DNA from: an uncultured Lachnospiraceae bacterium | Lineage (GTDB): Bacteria; Bacillota_A; Clostridia; Lachnospirales; Lachnospiraceae | DNA: 22,269 bases | Direction of reading: 5' to 3' | Assembly: GCA_910587495.1 (NCBI GenBank) | Contig: CAJUMT010000026.1 | Span: forward strand, 1-22,269 | Part shown: positions 9,501 to 14,929 of the stretch, piece by piece | How positions within the stretch are numbered: position 1 is the first letter of the stretch | How the letters are laid out: each line of letters opens with the position of its first letter | Program-made: the position numbers and the translations under genes | The notes under the pieces: generated by a model | Told to the model about the DNA's origin: nothing | Seen by the model: only the letters and a program-made list of their open reading frames with translations | Databases searched by the model: none

Positions 9501-11351
9501 CTTGTCTTCCTTGGTCAGGACTTCAGTGGCAGTATTCCACGCATAAGTGAATGCCGCTCCTGACGGCATAGAAGCATCTTTCAATGTAACAAGGTTTTTA
9601 TACTCCCTGTTCTTATAAAGCTGCTCACCATCATAGACTTTGGTATTTGGGTTTTCAAAAGTCTTTCCGGCTTCGCCATTGCACAGGGCGTCAATGTTAA
9701 TCTCAACTTTCTGTGCGGCGTTCAGCTCAATCGCAAGCGCTTTTGCCGTCAATGTGCCGTCTGTGATGTCTACTGTATGGTTTTTCTGGCCTTCATTGAT
9801 ATTAGAAAGCGGTCGTTTAGGCGTGCCATTGCTGTTGTATACAGCTTTCTGGCCTGAGAATACGATCCTATAGGAAACACCTTCTTCTATTTCAAGGGAA
9901 TCCCGATCATCCATATCCTCCCATTTGACAGTCTCAGTTTCTCCGACTTTCGTACTTGTGCCTTTCTGTACCTTAAAGACCGGTTCGTATGACTGTGTTT
10001 TCCCGGCATCGTTATAAGATACGCCCCAGAAGTGTTCATCGACTGTCCAGGTTTTTTCTGCTTCCTGCCCGGCAGCGTCCGTATTTTTGACAGCATAACC
10101 AGTGACCGTCTCCAGTACTTCACTGGCTGTGATACCGCTGTTATATACGGCTTTATTTTCATTGACAGAAGCGCTGACAGTGATATCGCCTATATAAACT
10201 TCCGCCTTGCTGATCACTACTCTGACATTTGCGGAGCTTTTCGCATAGTGACCCTCTTCGCCCAGATAAGTAACTCTGTAATAATATGTACCGGCATCCT
10301 TTACACCCTGCGCGCCGTTCTCGATTTCCTCTTCGTTGGCGTCAAGCCATGTATACTTGAATGCTTCAACTTTTGCAGGATCGGCTGTAACGGTCAGCTG
10401 TTTACCGTCTTCGTCTGTGACAGGGACAAGATGTCCATCCTCGCCCTCCTCCACCACACCTACTGTTATGGTAAGTTTGCTCTTGATGTCCGCTTCATCG
10501 ATCGGCTGTTCGTCATATACCTTACCAAGCCCAGCAGCTGCCTCGACTTTTACTTCGGTCAGGTTCTCAGCCACTGTAAGTCTTACTGGCTCATCAGAAA
10601 CTGTATAATTATCTTTGATTGCCGTAGCTTCCGTTTTCCAGGTGAACCCTGTGATTTTGAAAGCATAATCCTCGTCGGAGCGGAGTGTGTCTGTATCTGC
10701 CAGTGCAGTCCCGTCTCCATGTGTCCCAGACGCATCATAGCCCCGGATAATATCGATAGCTGTAGCCGTGTGATCGATAAACAGGCTCAGGTTTGTTACA
10801 CCATTTTCGCCTTCTTTCAGGCTACAATTTTCCCTTATATCCTTTTTCAGGTCTGCGACAGTCGTGCCGGCTGTTACTGCGTTGTCATAAACAGGCGTGA
10901 TCTCGCATGGCAGAATCGCGAAGTAGATTTCTGCGGTCGCACCGTTGCACAGCTCCGCATCTTCAGCCAGCGTTATTACATAACGGTAAGCGCCCGCGTC
11001 ATGCGGAAACTCCCCGCCCGGCAGGTCGCTGTAATCATAGTCGCGTATGGACGTGGCTTCTGCTTTGGGACTCCCTTTCTGCCATTTGTAGGTAAGAAGC
11101 CCTTTTAACTCGGCATTTTCTTCTTGGCCAAGCTTTACTTTGACGCTGTTTTTGATGTTATTAACAGCGCCTTTAAGTAAATCGTCTTCCCCTCTTTTAT
11201 AGGTAGCGCTGAAAACTTTCGTTTCAGGGTCATAAGACACAGTATCTGTTGTTATATATTCGTTGTTGACAACAATTTCTGTCTCTTTAGATGTTGCTGC
11301 CTGTGTTTCGACAGATGCCGCGTCAGCCTCAACTTCGTCGTTAGGCTGCAC
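594..11351 (-). CDS. giant extracellular-type repeat protein, no visible start signals
   Basis: A 3,585-codon frame with a modular, beta-rich, acidic product. From the N-terminus: a low-complexity acidic Thr/Glu/Ala stretch; several YDG/MBG-like Ig modules to about residue 950, each with K-x-YDG/YDE and ...DAGxYxxxxxY motifs; a Big_2-like Ig domain near 1220-1320 (VTETGRVTAIAKGKADI); an FN3-like stretch near 1330-1460; a second Big_2-like domain near 1890-1950; then about 17 PPC-like repeats from about residue 2000 to the end. Such architectures are typical of secreted surface or adhesin-like proteins, and the ligand is unknown. Coordinates start at GTG 11351, the first permissible start, but no RBS precedes it and no signal peptide is encoded. 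The frame stays open another 36 codons upstream without ATG, GTG or TTG. With the 3-prime frameshift, the gene appears headless and damaged, or is a silent cassette. Domain names are from motif reading, not a profile search. Confidence 0.75.
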   Translation of the reverse strand: MQPNDEVEADAASVETQAATSKETEIVVNNEYITTDTVSYDPETKVFSATYKRGEDDLLKGAVNNIKNSVKVKLGQEENAELKGLLTYKWQKGSPKAEATSIRDYDYSDLPGGEFPHDAGAYRYVITLAEDAELCNGATAEIYFAILPCEITPVYDNAVTAGTTVADLKKDIRENCSLKEGENGVTNLSLFIDHTATAIDIIRGYDASGTHGDGTALADTDTLRSDEDYAFKITGFTWKTEATAIKDNYTVSDEPVRLTVAENLTEVKVEAAAGLGKVYDEQPIDEADIKSKLTITVGVVEEGEDGHLVPVTDEDGKQLTVTADPAKVEAFKYTWLDANEEEIENGAQGVKDAGTYYYRVTYLGEEGHYAKSSANVRVVISKAEVYIGDITVSASVNENKAVYNSGITASEVLETVTGYAVKNTDAAGQEAEKTWTVDEHFWGVSYNDAGKTQSYEPVFKVQKGTSTKVGETETVKWEDMDDRDSLEIEEGVSYRIVFSGQKAVYNSNGTPKRPLSNINEGQKNHTVDITDGTLTAKALAIELNAAQKVEINIDALCNGEAGKTFENPNTKVYDGEQLYKNREYKNLVTLKDASMPSGAAFTYAWNTATEVLTKEDKDGKEYLDPTWSRYEANPSENKDYNNNVEVSSTPKDAGVYRLRITYNDPSHATYAVPVDVYYTIQRKNVYIKLEGTPEPYIGNEIGSFLGRIDGRLGTEDSLVQYSLWDDPEFTIQNTELNLYSDYSLEWFVERQMKDGSGKYVVCDRLDEFLEGETYRLGVWANFEERNKNYNNHWVLDVYNRKELEADGKEKTYDNGFAEIHQKVSQGIELNFTIDWSKIGDRVKTYDGQPVDKAAIIDAITVTNEKTGEEIADTSFIQYRWYWREFPYADGFLNGIYVDDAVHSGTYHFCAIVEEDDTYAEKWEHLGDDENPLLFTINPAKLIVSPVLKDEVKAGREYTGDLKDKLDAVITADPELKIDAETPVTADQEYLAANRKYVDGTQFSCPDVFESFGLFISPKQEDKETGYLRSGIEYNVRHTGQLISGVRGVRYADGKIAFYAPDYELEFETKSFTPVRAEAKVTPSNTTGTALYDEISGDAANGYVHTITPKTGIRYMSKIDNVVDEDNNPIPGNYFVFRVTAPMEYTNVTGAATKVTNNIKKKNGYIVDSYNDKDGRMWYEVAFDASGKDTKEFEITWKEGYAETFKVDLTKSILLEDLTRAVVPKSLAFNGASKKMAIGEEQQLDLKITKKQMADIIHIGYESTNESILTVTETGRVTAIAKGKADIIAYAAYEDEDGKTVPFKNAKGNYEKSAKLSITVNKVTEVKNIKLDVRDSSVYLDYAKPVDGYRREIYVLEGKKTADDFEAAIAAVDNGNYDAFARNPLFMTGDMDDSPYKNGKNFKYRAKITGLGYGKEYTLYVRNVSGIRTLDNGEKITLADSWAGSAKTLKTFKTTLPQDWALRTSFDTSETSPVKNAWDEEKETYLDYINISSKKVPLQVEGKYPENESWSERLDFVWRMLPHKEKTRYIEPKLTYVVAADRDEFKTESRITEQAKLKDMGMAQTGNFFYWPTSKATIDKNGKITPKDVGYIYVFAYDPLTENYDYSELKITADANVLTGKAINLKAGNKVSLSKYLTYKQDKIVLPGYGSVTDTVYSKRSLDLSCVPDAAPYFEIEPVIEEDGRIDDYTITAKQPGGNVTLTVWDKTVRANGGADVVIKLKAAAIDPVKKLKATAHYDKAAIITFDYTALHDDNLRFRLEVKDQSGKILQSKYIPYWAYESTDEKKQIDHFRYEINDIDKIVRLSSYSLTVTAVYENLESKAASARFKTTNIPANAVNDLGNKEIGGVEIGVSRIGSYLSERPLLKTGNIYVLDLRSGEEGDEDSVYTLARAMKTDTLTWKSSDRKVATVKANAGSYTATLKAVKRGFTDISVTSKITKKVIARWRVYVNAMNEAYGYYGDHIEHYYGYDEADDEISGIDVLTLGNPFGVSLKRGESKLLSFTAPSYGVYRFSGASWIREKGKKDWNPIDNPYSAEKGTKYYILVEESATVTVTGTEYKELSADGTKVTADDNVFFIALETDYYTFTLVKDGKTAAQESRLLSEGQRFRLNVDEFFGVSGSGYTLQISRSAKLVQDTDTSVDLEAGYEKWYSFKADKAGLYTISTKDAQETITAGYQINNGGQEEIDLAKDGKNVVSDSIPLGEGDTVYIKLSSRNQAAKATLRIDRTKDIVAGTPETVTIVKDPNAEEGLDALTTETRTFIADKDGTYIFAASYTKADDLHVTFKLNGDEVSQDAYPLELKKGNLVKIEVTANKADTAVTISVTEDTPVELKVGTEEKADITAAGKEITFTALETGYYDFSFAQEDAQANVSGNYTTENTRAEEEINFTEGKASSVIYLEAGQTVTIWLSSESAAATVVKVTVTLQEIKELTASTISVKAGETLRYQWTAKNDGLYTFGSEVKSGVATISYGYTPADVEYETDSLAVLTGSYKNGDKRYITFTATEDASIEVKLAEEIVDTMVAGTPKDIELDGYASKWISFTAKTHARYRFSQADADGFNITETTELRDNGTTAPFGLSNNERVLTTGARRYYKVTNTSAEKKTIKLTISAVTAKDAVINTSVTETVKKPDRAWFKFTAAESGRYQFTAKAKQGEAEADATIASYKDIVAEDSTTLGTGSLVVLRKNEVRYLRVTTPASFNATDDITVTFTAAKKTGEAITESKALELKANEAQYLEFNVPEDGIYTVSAKSGDTDAAGVTVRCYMNLESTESTAVALPVSYQWKKDDKILLAVTSTTDQSVTVNIKKETVMPLTVGEAKSCEIQNGDALYFEVSADEASRYFVETLDVAEGLNLTVSKLSGKTNSASVGYISSGYVSYVGTPGNKVIYKVTATGAPDAKKSFKIRYGLVEAKIVKADVVDAVKELAPGRMSWYSFTPEEEGTYVVKAKGMQIYENTSGDINDNFRSYGNNLYEKVISKEEVGKELFYAVRNSGSEKKDVDFTIYKATPKELSEGSDVEVDVTKVDANENVWIHFTAPADGRYSFTTDCNGADISTVLVESSNKSIGFGLNSEICLDKDDELTFKLYYSDVTSEDFKNFKVSVASVKADLIQAGTAKTYEGLSGSTTKWVAFTADKTATYKFELTGCNGYIYEKINSASYSTQVSSYNNTYRLVSGQTIYVRLNTHSSATTASITVSMDTEMVQLNTGIGTVPDIEGYGAKWAYFTATEAGCYSFTTDDEVAVYVYRNTNQVDSFGAGSSSSRNMDEGDSLFFSVYNRSEETASATITVEKTGDILTLTSASPLNVNKAAGQNDVWLKATAEGKGTYIISLDDSENRYSLYLYNDIDAVNNGNWSINSNNVLIVDFAQSESKYVRISGNTAEDTYTVTLTKHDAVELEGTVNRNIRLAKDETVLLKYTTYEARYTFGFNTPKNVSYVYSYGGSGNSTGNAWTINPNNECYLLLAGLEDDTTVNITAQEYTYTEGNQIGYVSFDNSSETKTVNFSRNVSGRYAISLPYGMRITNSTISGLQEYGQGSTSYPCYTCNLTAGRTYSLTIASDYGSEGDVYASLLYRATLTMTLRSM
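630..646 (-). other. probable single-base deletion (frameshift) in the giant gene
   Basis: Upstream of this point the frame reads ...GDVYASL, the normal closing strand of a repeat. Downstream the homologous sequence continues in another frame as VIQSYSDDDSPVNVN and then the next repeat. The in-frame continuation (LYRATLTMTL) has no counterpart in the other repeats and stops at 594. Adding one base in the coding sequence GCCTGTT (about 635-640) restores one continuous frame through to 283. There is no homopolymer here, so ordinary slippage-based phase variation is not an obvious cause. Confidence 0.7.
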
Positions 11352-11459
11352 ATCTGTCTGCGCCTGTGTTTCGGCACCCTCAGCAACAGTTTTGTCGCTT
11401 TCCCCGGCAGTTTCGTCGAGATTTTTCCCAACATCTTCCGCGCCGGAAAACGAAATATA
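11352..11459 (-). pseudogene. headless 5-prime extension of the giant gene
   Basis: The giant frame continues 36 codons upstream of GTG 11351 to TAA at 11460-11462. The encoded stretch (ISFSGAEDVGKNLDETAGE and onward) is acidic and Thr/Glu rich, and continues smoothly into the similar stretch after 11351. It looks like the region that normally follows a signal-peptide cleavage site in a secreted Gram-positive protein. No ATG, GTG or TTG codon lies between the stop and 11351, and no hydrophobic leader is present. The reading frame therefore appears cut off a few residues after the expected cleavage point. Confidence 0.6.
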
Positions 11460-11462
11460 TTA

Positions 11463-11547
11463 AAAAATCCCTATATTAATATCTGTTTGTATCGAAAATA
11501 GATATAAATATACGAATTTATACGAAAAATAATTTTAAGGCATAATA
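11463..11547. repeat. AT-rich junction with TATACGAA repeats
   Basis: This short, very AT-rich stretch lies between the recombinase terminator and the truncated giant frame. It holds TATACGAA at 11509-11516 and again at 11519-11526, exactly 10 bases apart, plus the related GTATCGAA at 11489-11496 and a palindrome ATATTAATAT at 11473-11482. A further TATACGAAT in the same orientation lies at 12855-12863, on the other side of the recombinase. Short phased repeats of this kind could be recombinase arm or core sites, but in such AT-rich DNA chance is a real alternative. I see no convincing minus-strand promoter here for the giant gene. Confidence 0.35.
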
Positions 11548-11596
11548 AAAGGCATATTCCTTAAGATAAAAAACAACCAAAAGGAAATATGCCTTT
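11548..11596 (-). terminator. terminator of the tyrosine recombinase
   Basis: AAAGGCATATTCCTT at 11548-11562 pairs with AAGGAAATATGCCTTT at 11581-11596, a long stem with one bulged or mismatched position. It sits just after the recombinase stop codon (11602-11604). On the minus strand it is followed by TTTTATTAT. It should largely block read-through from the recombinase gene into the giant repeat frame. The stem is nearly symmetric, so some plus-strand function is possible. Confidence 0.7.
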
Positions 11597-11601
11597 AAGA
11601 G

Positions 11602-12804
11602 TTACAGATTTTCCAATGCCTTCAACACCATGACCTCATCGTTCTCAAACATATGGCTGTATCTGGCGAAAATGGTCTGCTGCGTATCGCCGCTGACTTT
11701 TTCGATTACGCTAATGGGAACATTTTGTTTGATCAGGTTGCTGATATAAGTGTGGCGGAACGAATGGCAGTTACAGGGTTCTATTTTAATTTTCTTGCAG
11801 GTCTGTTTGATTCTGGACAAACAATAGGAGTGCGTGTAAGTAAAGATTGCGTCGTTGTCGCTTCCTCCGCTTTCGATATGCTTTTGATATTCTCTGTCAT
11901 AAATTGCTTCAAGCTGGGAGGGAAGCGGGATCGTTCGGTGTTTCAGGTTCTTAGGCTCTTTGATGTCTCCGCTTCTAAGCCGGGCTTTTGTAACATGCAG
12001 ACGTTTTCCCTGAAAATGTCCGCTGCCTGCGCCTACGGACTCTTTGCTATATTCTGCTGCATATGTGTTTGGTGAATAATAGTCGAACGTCTGGAAATCC
12101 GACCAGGTAAGTGCAAGGCATTCTCCTAACCGTACACCGGTGTAGTACAGTATATTATAGAAAAACTGCAGTCTTGGGTAACTGTTATAATTTCTGTAAT
12201 TGCTCTTGGAGTTTCCCAGATAATGGTTGATTTTTTCAAATTCTTCATGGGTCAGAAGACGGAAACTGTCTTTCTTTTTTGTCTTTATATTATCGGCTTT
12301 GTGTAAAAAATTGTCCGCAATAAAGCCGCGCTTATAGGCAAGCCGGACTAGTTTCCGGAATGCGCTGTTAAGCGTATAGATTGTTTCCTCGCTGTATTCT
12401 TTACGCAGGCAGTCAAAGAGCTGGTAGTAGACGTCTTCCGTAATGTTTTTTAGCTTAGTATCGGCGGGCAGGTATTTACAGATGGTTTTTAACTGTTGCT
12501 CGGTGTTAAACACTGTTGTATTGCTGTATCTTTGGGCCGACGCTTTAATCTTCCACAGCTCAAACGCGCCCTGGAGCGTTATGTCTTCGTTGTCGGTTCT
12601 GTTGATGCCTGTCTGCAGCTTCGCCAGTTCGGCTTTCGCCTCCGTGAGCGTCAGACAGCTGTATACCCATTTGGATTTGTATTTATTTTTTTGCATAAAT
12701 GGGTCGTATTCTTTGTAGTTGTATTTTACATCATATTTTCCTGTATGTTCATTCAGATAAATATTAGGATATTTTGTTTTGCTTCTCTTTACTTTTTCAG
12801 CCAT
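11602..12804 (-). CDS. solo tyrosine recombinase/integrase (phage-integrase family)
   Basis: A 400-residue site-specific recombinase. The N-terminal part (about 1-70, with GKYDVKYNYKEYDP) looks like an AP2-type arm-binding domain. Residues about 75-165 form the SAM-like core-binding domain, and about 180-400 the catalytic domain. Catalytic residues visible are R225 (YTGVRLGE), a likely K285 in the PKNLKHRTIPL hairpin, H347-x-x-R350-H351 (CHSFRHT), and the nucleophile Y382 (FARYSH). The position usually occupied by His or Trp, as in LGHxxxxTT, reads SGD, making it D373. The ATG at 12804 is preceded by AGAGAG at a usable distance. It stands alone: no excisionase, relaxase or phage genes are nearby. 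The closest target is the truncated giant gene directly downstream. Family assignment is firm; whether it is active, and on what site, is unknown. Confidence 0.92.
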   Translation of the reverse strand: MAEKVKRSKTKYPNIYLNEHTGKYDVKYNYKEYDPFMQKNKYKSKWVYSCLTLTEAKAELAKLQTGINRTDNEDITLQGAFELWKIKASAQRYSNTTVFNTEQQLKTICKYLPADTKLKNITEDVYYQLFDCLRKEYSEETIYTLNSAFRKLVRLAYKRGFIADNFLHKADNIKTKKKDSFRLLTHEEFEKINHYLGNSKSNYRNYNSYPRLQFFYNILYYTGVRLGECLALTWSDFQTFDYYSPNTYAAEYSKESVGAGSGHFQGKRLHVTKARLRSGDIKEPKNLKHRTIPLPSQLEAIYDREYQKHIESGGSDNDAIFTYTHSYCLSRIKQTCKKIKIEPCNCHSFRHTYISNLIKQNVPISVIEKVSGDTQQTIFARYSHMFENDEVMVLKALENL

Positions 12805-12843
12805 TTTGAAACTCTCTGTTTATGTTGCTCATGAACTTATCAT

Positions 12844-12887
12844 ACTACAAATTGTATACGAATCAGAATATTTTTGTCTTTTGTAGT
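12844..12887. repeat. inverted repeat upstream of the recombinase
   Basis: ACTACAAA at 12844-12851 and TTTGTAGT at 12880-12887 are an exact 8-bp inverted pair around 28 bases that contain GTATACGAAT. They lie about 40 bases upstream of the recombinase start, in AT-rich DNA. This could be a recombinase or regulator binding site, or part of its promoter region. The rest of 12805-12984 shows no gene that I can support. Confidence 0.3.
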
Positions 12888-12984
12888 TATCAGTTAGTTT
12901 GGGAATATTATATATGACTTTCAGAAAAAAGTCACGAAAAATTATGGAAAGCGGCAGCGTTATGTGATGATCAGACAGAAGATG

Positions 12985-13013
12985 TTGACATTTTTGCGGG
13001 AAATTGGTATTAC
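12985..13013 (+). promoter_or_regulatory. promoter of the O-antigen-ligase-like gene
   Basis: A consensus -35 TTGACA at 12985-12990 is followed after 17 bases by TATTAC at 13008-13013, a 4-of-6 match to TATAAT. A transcript starting near 13020 would have a leader of about 40 bases before the ATG at 13061. Confidence 0.6.
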
Positions 13014-13060
13014 TGAATCAGCAGATTATTTTTGAAGTAAATGAAAGAGGGAGTTTTTAT

Positions 13061-14692
13061 ATGGGAAAAATTTTGAGGAAACAAAACGGACTATATTATC
13101 TTTTGATCTTTTCCGTCGTTCTTGCGGGCGGTTTTTTTGACTGGAGCGCGGCGTTTCTGGGCGTGCTTGTGTTTGGCGCCGGCATATATCGAACCATAAA
13201 GACGAAAAGGTATGTGATTGCCAGGGCGAAATGGATATGGCTTTTATTGCTGCAGGAGTTGTGCCTTGTTATAAGCTTGTGTACGGCTGTGGACAGAGGA
13301 ATGGCTTTTGTGGGCGTAATTCGCTTTCTCCCTGTGGTGGGATGGTTGTTTTTATGTATGCAGTATAGTCAGGAAGAGAGGGAAAAGGCGCTGGACGCCA
13401 TACCCCATGCGGGATGCCTGATGGTGACCGCAGGGCTTGTGGGTTATTTGATTCCGGATCTGAAAGGGTGGTTCTGGGTGGCCCAGCGACTGGGCGGTTT
13501 TTTTCAATATCCTAACACCTGCGCCGTATTTCTTCTTGCGGGTCTGATTTATCTGAGCGGAAAGGAGAGCCGGGGCGCCAAGATACAGTGGAGCGTGCTG
13601 TTTTGGGGGATCCTGTTAACCGGAAGCCGGACGGTGATGCTCCTCTTTGCGGTTGTGCTTTTATACTTGTTCTTTCGGGAAAAAGAGAGAAAATCCGTGC
13701 GGCGTCTGATGGGTTTTCATGTGCTGGCAGCGGTGGCAGCAGGCACGCTTATGGTGCTGCTGACAGGAAGCTACCAAAATCTGGCAAGACTTGTGACGGT
13801 ATTTTCTTCCAACAGCACTTTTTGGGGACGTTTGTTATATTGGCAGGATGCCCTAAGCATGATTCAGAATGCGCCGCTGGGGTTGGGATACAGGGGGTAT
13901 TGCTATCTCCAGCCGGTAACCCAGAGCGGTATGTATATGACTTTATATGTACATAATGATTTGCTGCAGAGCTTTTTGGACGGCGGCTGGTTATCCGGAC
14001 TTGCACTGGGCGCGCTTTTTATAGTTCAATTTCGTTTTTCGCGCCATCGACTGATGTTGGCTGTGTTATTCCTTCATAGTCTGGCAGATTTTGATTTGCA
14101 GTTTGCGGCAATCTGGTTTACAGCAGTCCTTTTATTTGAGTATGGAACGGAGCAAAGGGAACTGACAGAAGTTTCCGGGAAGATCTGGCCTGTATGTATA
14201 AAGGGAACTCTGGGGCTTTTGTGCTTGTATTTCTGCATTCCTTTTGCCGCGGGTTATGCAGGTGATTATGAACTGTCGCTGCGTATGTATCCGGGATATA
14301 CCCAGATGAAAGAAGAACTGCTTTCTTATGTGACGGACGCAGACGCGGCCCTTTCACTGGCGGAAGAGATTCTGGAGGCAAATCCGTATGTGTCCCTTGC
14401 CTATGAAGTCGAGGCGCAGGTGGCCTATGCGCTGGGGGAGATTGAGGAATTTTGCAGGTATAAAGAAAAAGTGCTTGCCATCGAACGATATAGTATTGCC
14501 GAGTATGACGACTACGCCCAGTGTCTGAAAGAATATCAGGCCTATGCGGCAGAAGCGGGGGATACGGACGGCGAGCATTACTGTTCGGAAAAATATGTAC
14601 AGATTGAAGATATGCTGAAGGAATTGGAACGCACCACCAGTCCTCTGGCCTATAAGCTACGGGATCAGCCTGTGTTTACACTTACCCGGTAG
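13061..14692 (+). CDS. O-antigen ligase/polymerase-type (Wzy_C) membrane protein with soluble C-terminal tail
   Basis: A 543-residue multi-pass membrane protein. ATG 13061 is chosen because an AAAGAGGGAG RBS lies 7 bases upstream and a promoter lies at 12985-13013; an earlier TTG at 13004 would lie inside that promoter. About ten hydrophobic segments fill residues 10-400. Family motifs are FQYPNT (148-153), TGSRT (187-191), FWGRLLYWQDA (254-264), the APLGLGYRGY turn (271-280), the periplasmic-type HND at 298-300 in YVHNDLLQSFLDGG, and HSLADFDL at 339-346. These are typical of enzymes that transfer or polymerise undecaprenyl-linked glycans outside the membrane. Residues 400-543 are soluble, helical and acidic, possibly TPR-like. 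The gene is monocistronic, with no glycosyltransferases beside it, so the glycan substrate cannot be deduced. In a Gram-positive host it could act on a wall polysaccharide or exopolysaccharide, or on protein glycans. Confidence 0.8.
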   Translation: MGKILRKQNGLYYLLIFSVVLAGGFFDWSAAFLGVLVFGAGIYRTIKTKRYVIARAKWIWLLLLQELCLVISLCTAVDRGMAFVGVIRFLPVVGWLFLCMQYSQEEREKALDAIPHAGCLMVTAGLVGYLIPDLKGWFWVAQRLGGFFQYPNTCAVFLLAGLIYLSGKESRGAKIQWSVLFWGILLTGSRTVMLLFAVVLLYLFFREKERKSVRRLMGFHVLAAVAAGTLMVLLTGSYQNLARLVTVFSSNSTFWGRLLYWQDALSMIQNAPLGLGYRGYCYLQPVTQSGMYMTLYVHNDLLQSFLDGGWLSGLALGALFIVQFRFSRHRLMLAVLFLHSLADFDLQFAAIWFTAVLLFEYGTEQRELTEVSGKIWPVCIKGTLGLLCLYFCIPFAAGYAGDYELSLRMYPGYTQMKEELLSYVTDADAALSLAEEILEANPYVSLAYEVEAQVAYALGEIEEFCRYKEKVLAIERYSIAEYDDYAQCLKEYQAYAAEAGDTDGEHYCSEKYVQIEDMLKELERTTSPLAYKLRDQPVFTLTR

Positions 14693-14710
14693 GAATTGTA
14701 AAATGTCGAA

Positions 14711-14749
14711 AAACGGTCTTTGGAGAGAGTCTCCGGAGACTGTTTTTTT
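14711..14749 (+). terminator. terminator after the O-antigen-ligase-like gene
   Basis: AAACGGTCT at 14711-14719 pairs with AGACTGTTT at 14737-14745 (one G-U pair). An inner stem is GGAGA 14722-14726 with TCTCC 14730-14734. A run of seven T ends at 14749. It lies 19 bases after the stop codon and separates this gene from the ula operon. Confidence 0.8.
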
Positions 14750-14820
14750 GACGTTTTTTGTCTTTAAATGTTCTTTTGCAGCCGGTCTTGTCATAAAAAA
14801 TGAATATTCGTCCTAAAATA

Positions 14821-14912
14821 ATCATATAATGTGAAAAACAATCGTATAATTCACTTGAACTTGAACATAAAATATCATATAATACGATCATCAACAAACA
14901 CAACAATCATAA
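14821..14912 (+). promoter_or_regulatory. candidate operator cluster upstream of ulaG
   Basis: Related decamers occur at 14821-14830 (ATCATATAAT), 14841-14850 (ATCGTATAAT) and 14874-14883 (ATCATATAAT), with ATCATAA at 14906-14912. The segment 14872-14891 reads ATATCATA-TAAT-ACGATCAT. Its two outer octamers recur fused together at 18055-18070, before ulaB. The cluster overlaps the promoter -10 element, as expected for a repressor site. The DeoR-family protein encoded at 19274-20059 is the obvious candidate ligand, which is inference. I saw no convincing cre (catabolite) site. Confidence 0.5.
14855..14883 (+). promoter_or_regulatory. ula operon promoter
   Basis: TTGAAC at 14855-14860, a 17-base spacer and a perfect TATAAT at 14878-14883 make a strong sigma-A-type promoter. 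Transcription should start near 14890, giving a leader of about 40 bases before ulaG. A second TTGAAC at 14861-14866 is out of register for this -10. Confidence 0.75.
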
Positions 14913-14929
14913 AAGGAGGTAAAAGATTT

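Noticed and set aside
10032..11108. 358-codon plus-strand open frame antisense to the giant gene
   Set aside because: Its translation is Cys/Phe/Ile-rich with no recognisable motif, and it lies entirely opposite a clearly modular coding frame. It is a shadow of codon usage on the other strand, as are the other plus-strand frames between 888 and 11463.
5400..11351. CRISPR-like or tandem nucleotide repeats within the giant gene
   Set aside because: The repetition is at protein-domain level only. The units are diverged in nucleotide sequence, with no uniform spacers.
11426..12988. GAAGATGTTG on the minus strand at about 11426-11435 and on the plus strand at 12979-12988, inverted around the recombinase
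   Set aside because: The match stops at 10 bases with no extended similarity on either side, and one copy lies in coding sequence. Chance is sufficient, and it is not a convincing inversion site.
12898..13035. Short open frame (ATG 12967, 22 codons, or about 45 codons from the preceding stop) before the O-antigen-ligase-like gene
   Set aside because: No RBS, no recognised similarity, and it contains the likely promoter of the next gene (12985-13013).
14831..14929. N-terminal extension of UlaG by 33 residues from ATG 14831
   Set aside because: The extension would span the promoter and candidate operator, has no counterpart in UlaG proteins, and a perfect AGGAGG sits before ATG 14930.
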